From Bacillota bacterium (GTDB lineage: Bacteria; Bacillota; Clostridia; Tissierellales; Sedimentibacteraceae), in assembly GCA_023416855.1 (NCBI GenBank), contig JAEZGU010000213.1:1-6820 (forward strand): DNA of 6,820 nt, read 5' to 3'. This document shows, in pieces, positions 5,696 through 6,820 of this stretch. A program made the position numbers and the translations under genes. Position 1 is the stretch's first letter, and the number at the start of each line of letters is the position of its first letter. The notes beneath the pieces were generated by a model. It was not told the DNA's origin and did not search any database. It saw only the letters and a list, made by a program, of their open reading frames with translations.

Positions 5696-5907
5696 ATAAT
5701 ATAGAACGAATTTAATACTACTTCGTTAGACATAATCTATACGCTTACTGGAAAATAGCCGTTTAATTTTGCAACGGATTGCTTCTTAAAACTGTATTAT
5801 CAATGAGAGGTATTTTTGAGATTTACTGCTGGATAATCCCATTCATCTTGCACTCTCAAATAAAGAGTAATGGTAAAACCGGTTGCTAAATAGGGTTATA
5901 AAATGAG
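5696..5907 (+). other. Intergenic leader region of cassette 2
   Basis: No gene is visible. After the weak hairpin at 5705-5727 come the ECF-like promoter motif (5770-5798) and GAGAGGTATTTTTG (5805-5818). The latter resembles the ribosome binding site and start of the secreted gene at 1559 but opens only a six-codon frame. A small hairpin ACTCT/AGAGT lies at 5852-5868. The palindrome AACCGGTT (5877-5884) could pair with the CCGGTT of the RNA core (6022-6027). TATAAA at 5897-5902 could be a -10 box, but no -35 is at the right distance. Confidence 0.5.
5770..5798 (+). promoter_or_regulatory. ECF-like promoter motif upstream of RNA copy 2
   Basis: TGCAAC (5770-5775), 17-nt spacer, TGTATT (5793-5798): the same boxes and spacing as at 1497-1525. 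Transcription starting near 5805 would run about 100 nt before entering the RNA element and about 325 nt before the secreted-protein gene. Use by the sigma factor at 212-769 is inferred from the match. Confidence 0.5.
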
Positions 5908-6091
5908 GACAAGCCTTTCTGCAAAGGCGAGCCCCCATAAGAGGTAGGCGATGCTTAATGATGGTATAGTAAAGTCCTTGCAAAAACCAATGGTGCCAAC
6001 CCTACCTTAGTGCTAAGGTAGCCGGTTCCGCAAGGACTATAAGCAGTATGATAGCACAGGATCAAGATTTGTTCAACCGACAAAACTTGAT
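5908..6091 (+). ncRNA. Structured RNA element, copy 2 (unclassified; leader or sRNA)
   Basis: Second copy of the element at 2079-2268. Helices: GCCTTT/AAAGGC (5913-5918 with 5923-5928, loop shortened to 4); TGCTTA/TAAGCA (5952-5957 with 6040-6045); AGTCCTTGC/GCAAGGACT (5973-5981 with 6030-6038), now perfect where copy 1 has a mismatch; and CTACCTTA/TAAGGTAG (6002-6009 with 6014-6021). In this last hairpin the G-C pair of copy 1 (2181-2190) is replaced by T-A (6007-6016), and a T-T mismatch (2183/2188) becomes A-T. The region between the first helix and the core differs in sequence and length between copies. The 3' part keeps TTTGTTCAACCG but forms a different hairpin: ATCAAG/CTTGAT (6061-6066 with 6086-6091) over TTTGT/ACAAA (6068-6072 with 6080-6084). 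The element ends 23 nt before the ribosome binding site of the next gene. Confidence 0.75.
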
Positions 6092-6114
6092 AGAAATGAT
6101 TCGCTTGGGAAAAG

Positions 6115-6120
6115 AAAGGA
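6115..6120 (+). promoter_or_regulatory. Ribosome binding site of the cassette-2 secreted protein
   Basis: AAAGGA lies 9 nt before ATG 6130, the same spacing as in cassette 1, and supports that start. Confidence 0.65.
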
Positions 6121-6129
6121 TGAATTCAA

Positions 6130-6570
6130 ATGAAAAAATTAATAATAATATGCAGTTTGATATTAGTATTGGTTTTCGCTATGTCCACAACTGCATTTGC
6201 GGATGAACGCCCATATTCAGGAAGCTGTTTATGGGGCTTTTGGACAGGACATTTAACACAACAATATGATGATTATGTTGGAGACAATAATTACTATGCT
6301 ACAGTAAATGGCGAGGGTTACTACTATAAGTCATATGTTTGTGTTGGAGAAGATACATCCAATAAGCTAACAGGTATAAATAACAATATGGATGGTTATG
6401 ATTGGGTGAATTCAGTTGATGCCCCATTATCCTATTCAAGATACATTTACATGAGAATTGACAATACTTTTTATTATGGAACAAGATTATATATTAGCGG
6501 GGCGTTTGGTCTTTTTGGATCGCTTGAGGAAGCCGACGCTGCTGGTTATAGAGACGGGCCTGTTTCGTAA
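6130..6570 (+). CDS. Small secreted protein with R-x-Y-S-G-S-C N-terminus (cassette 2)
   Basis: A 146-residue protein with a signal peptide (M-K-K, hydrophobic core 4-18, cleavage at T-A-F-A, residues 21-24). The mature form of about 122 residues begins D-E-R-P-Y-S-G-S-C, matching the opening of the protein at 2292-2666. Two cysteines (33 and 71) remain in the mature part and could form one disulfide. It is rich in Tyr, Asn and Gly, as expected of a beta-rich extracellular protein. Beyond the first ten mature residues, similarity to the cassette-1 protein is low, so the pair either diverged quickly or shares only an N-terminal recognition segment. It is followed by an intrinsic terminator and then a permease paralogue. 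No known family recognised; function unknown. Confidence 0.8.
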   Translation: MKKLIIICSLILVLVFAMSTTAFADERPYSGSCLWGFWTGHLTQQYDDYVGDNNYYATVNGEGYYYKSYVCVGEDTSNKLTGINNNMDGYDWVNSVDAPLSYSRYIYMRIDNTFYYGTRLYISGAFGLFGSLEEADAAGYRDGPVS

Positions 6571-6580
6571 TAGATGCAAT

Positions 6581-6624
6581 CTTAGGAGCAAGAATTATCT
6601 TGCTCCTAAGAAATTTTCTTTTTT
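6581..6624 (+). terminator. Rho-independent terminator after the cassette-2 secreted protein
   Basis: CTTAGGAGCAAG (6581-6592) and CTTGCTCCTAAG (6599-6610) form a perfect 12-bp stem with a 6-nt loop, followed by the T-rich tail AAATTTTCTTTTTT (6611-6624). The next gene starts only 13 nt after this tail, and no promoter fits in between. Read-through is therefore the likely route to the permease, giving much more secreted-protein mRNA than permease mRNA. Confidence 0.88.
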
Positions 6625-6636
6625 AGGGCTAAAATT

Positions 6637-6820
6637 ATGTTACGAGGAATTATTAAAAAAGTAAAGACCCTACCTTGTTGGATCTGGTTTGTAACTATTA
6701 TACTGATTGTTTCTTTCTCAATAGAGTCTTATCAGTATTTACAATACGATCACGATACTATTTCATTATTGGATTTGCTATTTAGCCAAGTAAACGCGAT
6801 TGACATGGTTTCAATTCCTA
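6637..6820 (+). CDS. Second permease-like membrane protein, paralogue of 2766-4301 (partial)
   Basis: ATG 6637 opens a frame that stays open to the window end, 61 complete codons. AGGG (6625-6628) lies 8 nt upstream as a modest ribosome binding site. A basic N-terminus (R-G-I-I-K-K-V-K) precedes a transmembrane segment at about residues 15-30. The sequence aligns with the N-terminus of the protein at 2766: L-P-C-W-I-W ... S-F-S-I-E-S-Y-Q-Y-L-Q-Y matches I-P-L-W-R-W ... S-F-N-S-Y-D-Y-Y-K-F-Y. It is thus the membrane component of cassette 2. Whether it has the same 12-TM length and is followed by a lipoprotein cannot be seen. Confidence 0.75.
   Translation, partial: MLRGIIKKVKTLPCWIWFVTIILIVSFSIESYQYLQYDHDTISLLDLLFSQVNAIDMVSIP

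Noticed and set aside
1..6820. CRISPR array, tRNA, rRNA or insertion sequence
   Set aside because: No regularly spaced short repeats, cloverleaf, rRNA segments, transposase or terminal inverted repeats are visible. The only long repeat is the two-copy RNA element.

Overview
The window looks like accessory DNA from a low-GC Firmicute, probably a gut-type clostridium. The reasons are its AT-rich codon use, AAAGGAG-type ribosome binding sites, an ECF sigma/anti-sigma pair of the clostridial DUF4367 type, and a lipoprotein resembling the DUF6034 family. All predicted genes lie on the + strand. The species cannot be named from the sequence.

Layout. Bases 1-62 are the tail of an unrecognised gene. 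Bases 63-211 hold an extended -10 promoter whose -10 box overlaps an 11-bp inverted repeat. Next come an ECF-type sigma factor (212-769) and, overlapping it by 8 nt, its probable membrane-bound anti-sigma factor (762-1484). A 74-base gap carries an ECF-like promoter motif just upstream of a small secreted protein gene (1559-1984). Bases 1985-2291 contain a strong hairpin and then a structured RNA element of about 190 nt. This leads into a second secreted protein (2292-2666), a hairpin, a 12-TM permease-like protein (2766-4301) and a lipoprotein (4298-5695) that overlaps the permease by 4 nt. Bases 5696-6129 carry a second copy of the ECF-like motif and a second copy of the RNA element. They are followed by a related secreted protein (6130-6570), an intrinsic terminator, and the start of a second permease (6637 onward) that runs off the window.

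The main observation is a duplicated cassette: structured RNA, then a secreted protein with a mature N-terminus of the form R-x-Y-S-G-S-C, then a hairpin or terminator, then a multi-TM membrane protein. The lipoprotein follows in cassette 1; in cassette 2 the window ends too early to tell. The RNA core differs at about 7 of 109 positions between copies, while the proteins that follow have diverged strongly. The differences inside the central hairpin preserve or improve pairing, including one two-sided compensatory change. I could not match this RNA to any riboswitch or ribozyme class I know.

Working model (inference): the sigma factor, held by its anti-sigma factor until an envelope signal arrives, transcribes the secreted-protein cassettes from promoters of the form TGCAAC-N17-TGTATT. 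The RNA in the leader or intergenic region then adjusts or accompanies expression of the secreted protein. The permease and lipoprotein could export, sense or give protection from that protein. The biochemical role of the secreted proteins is unknown.
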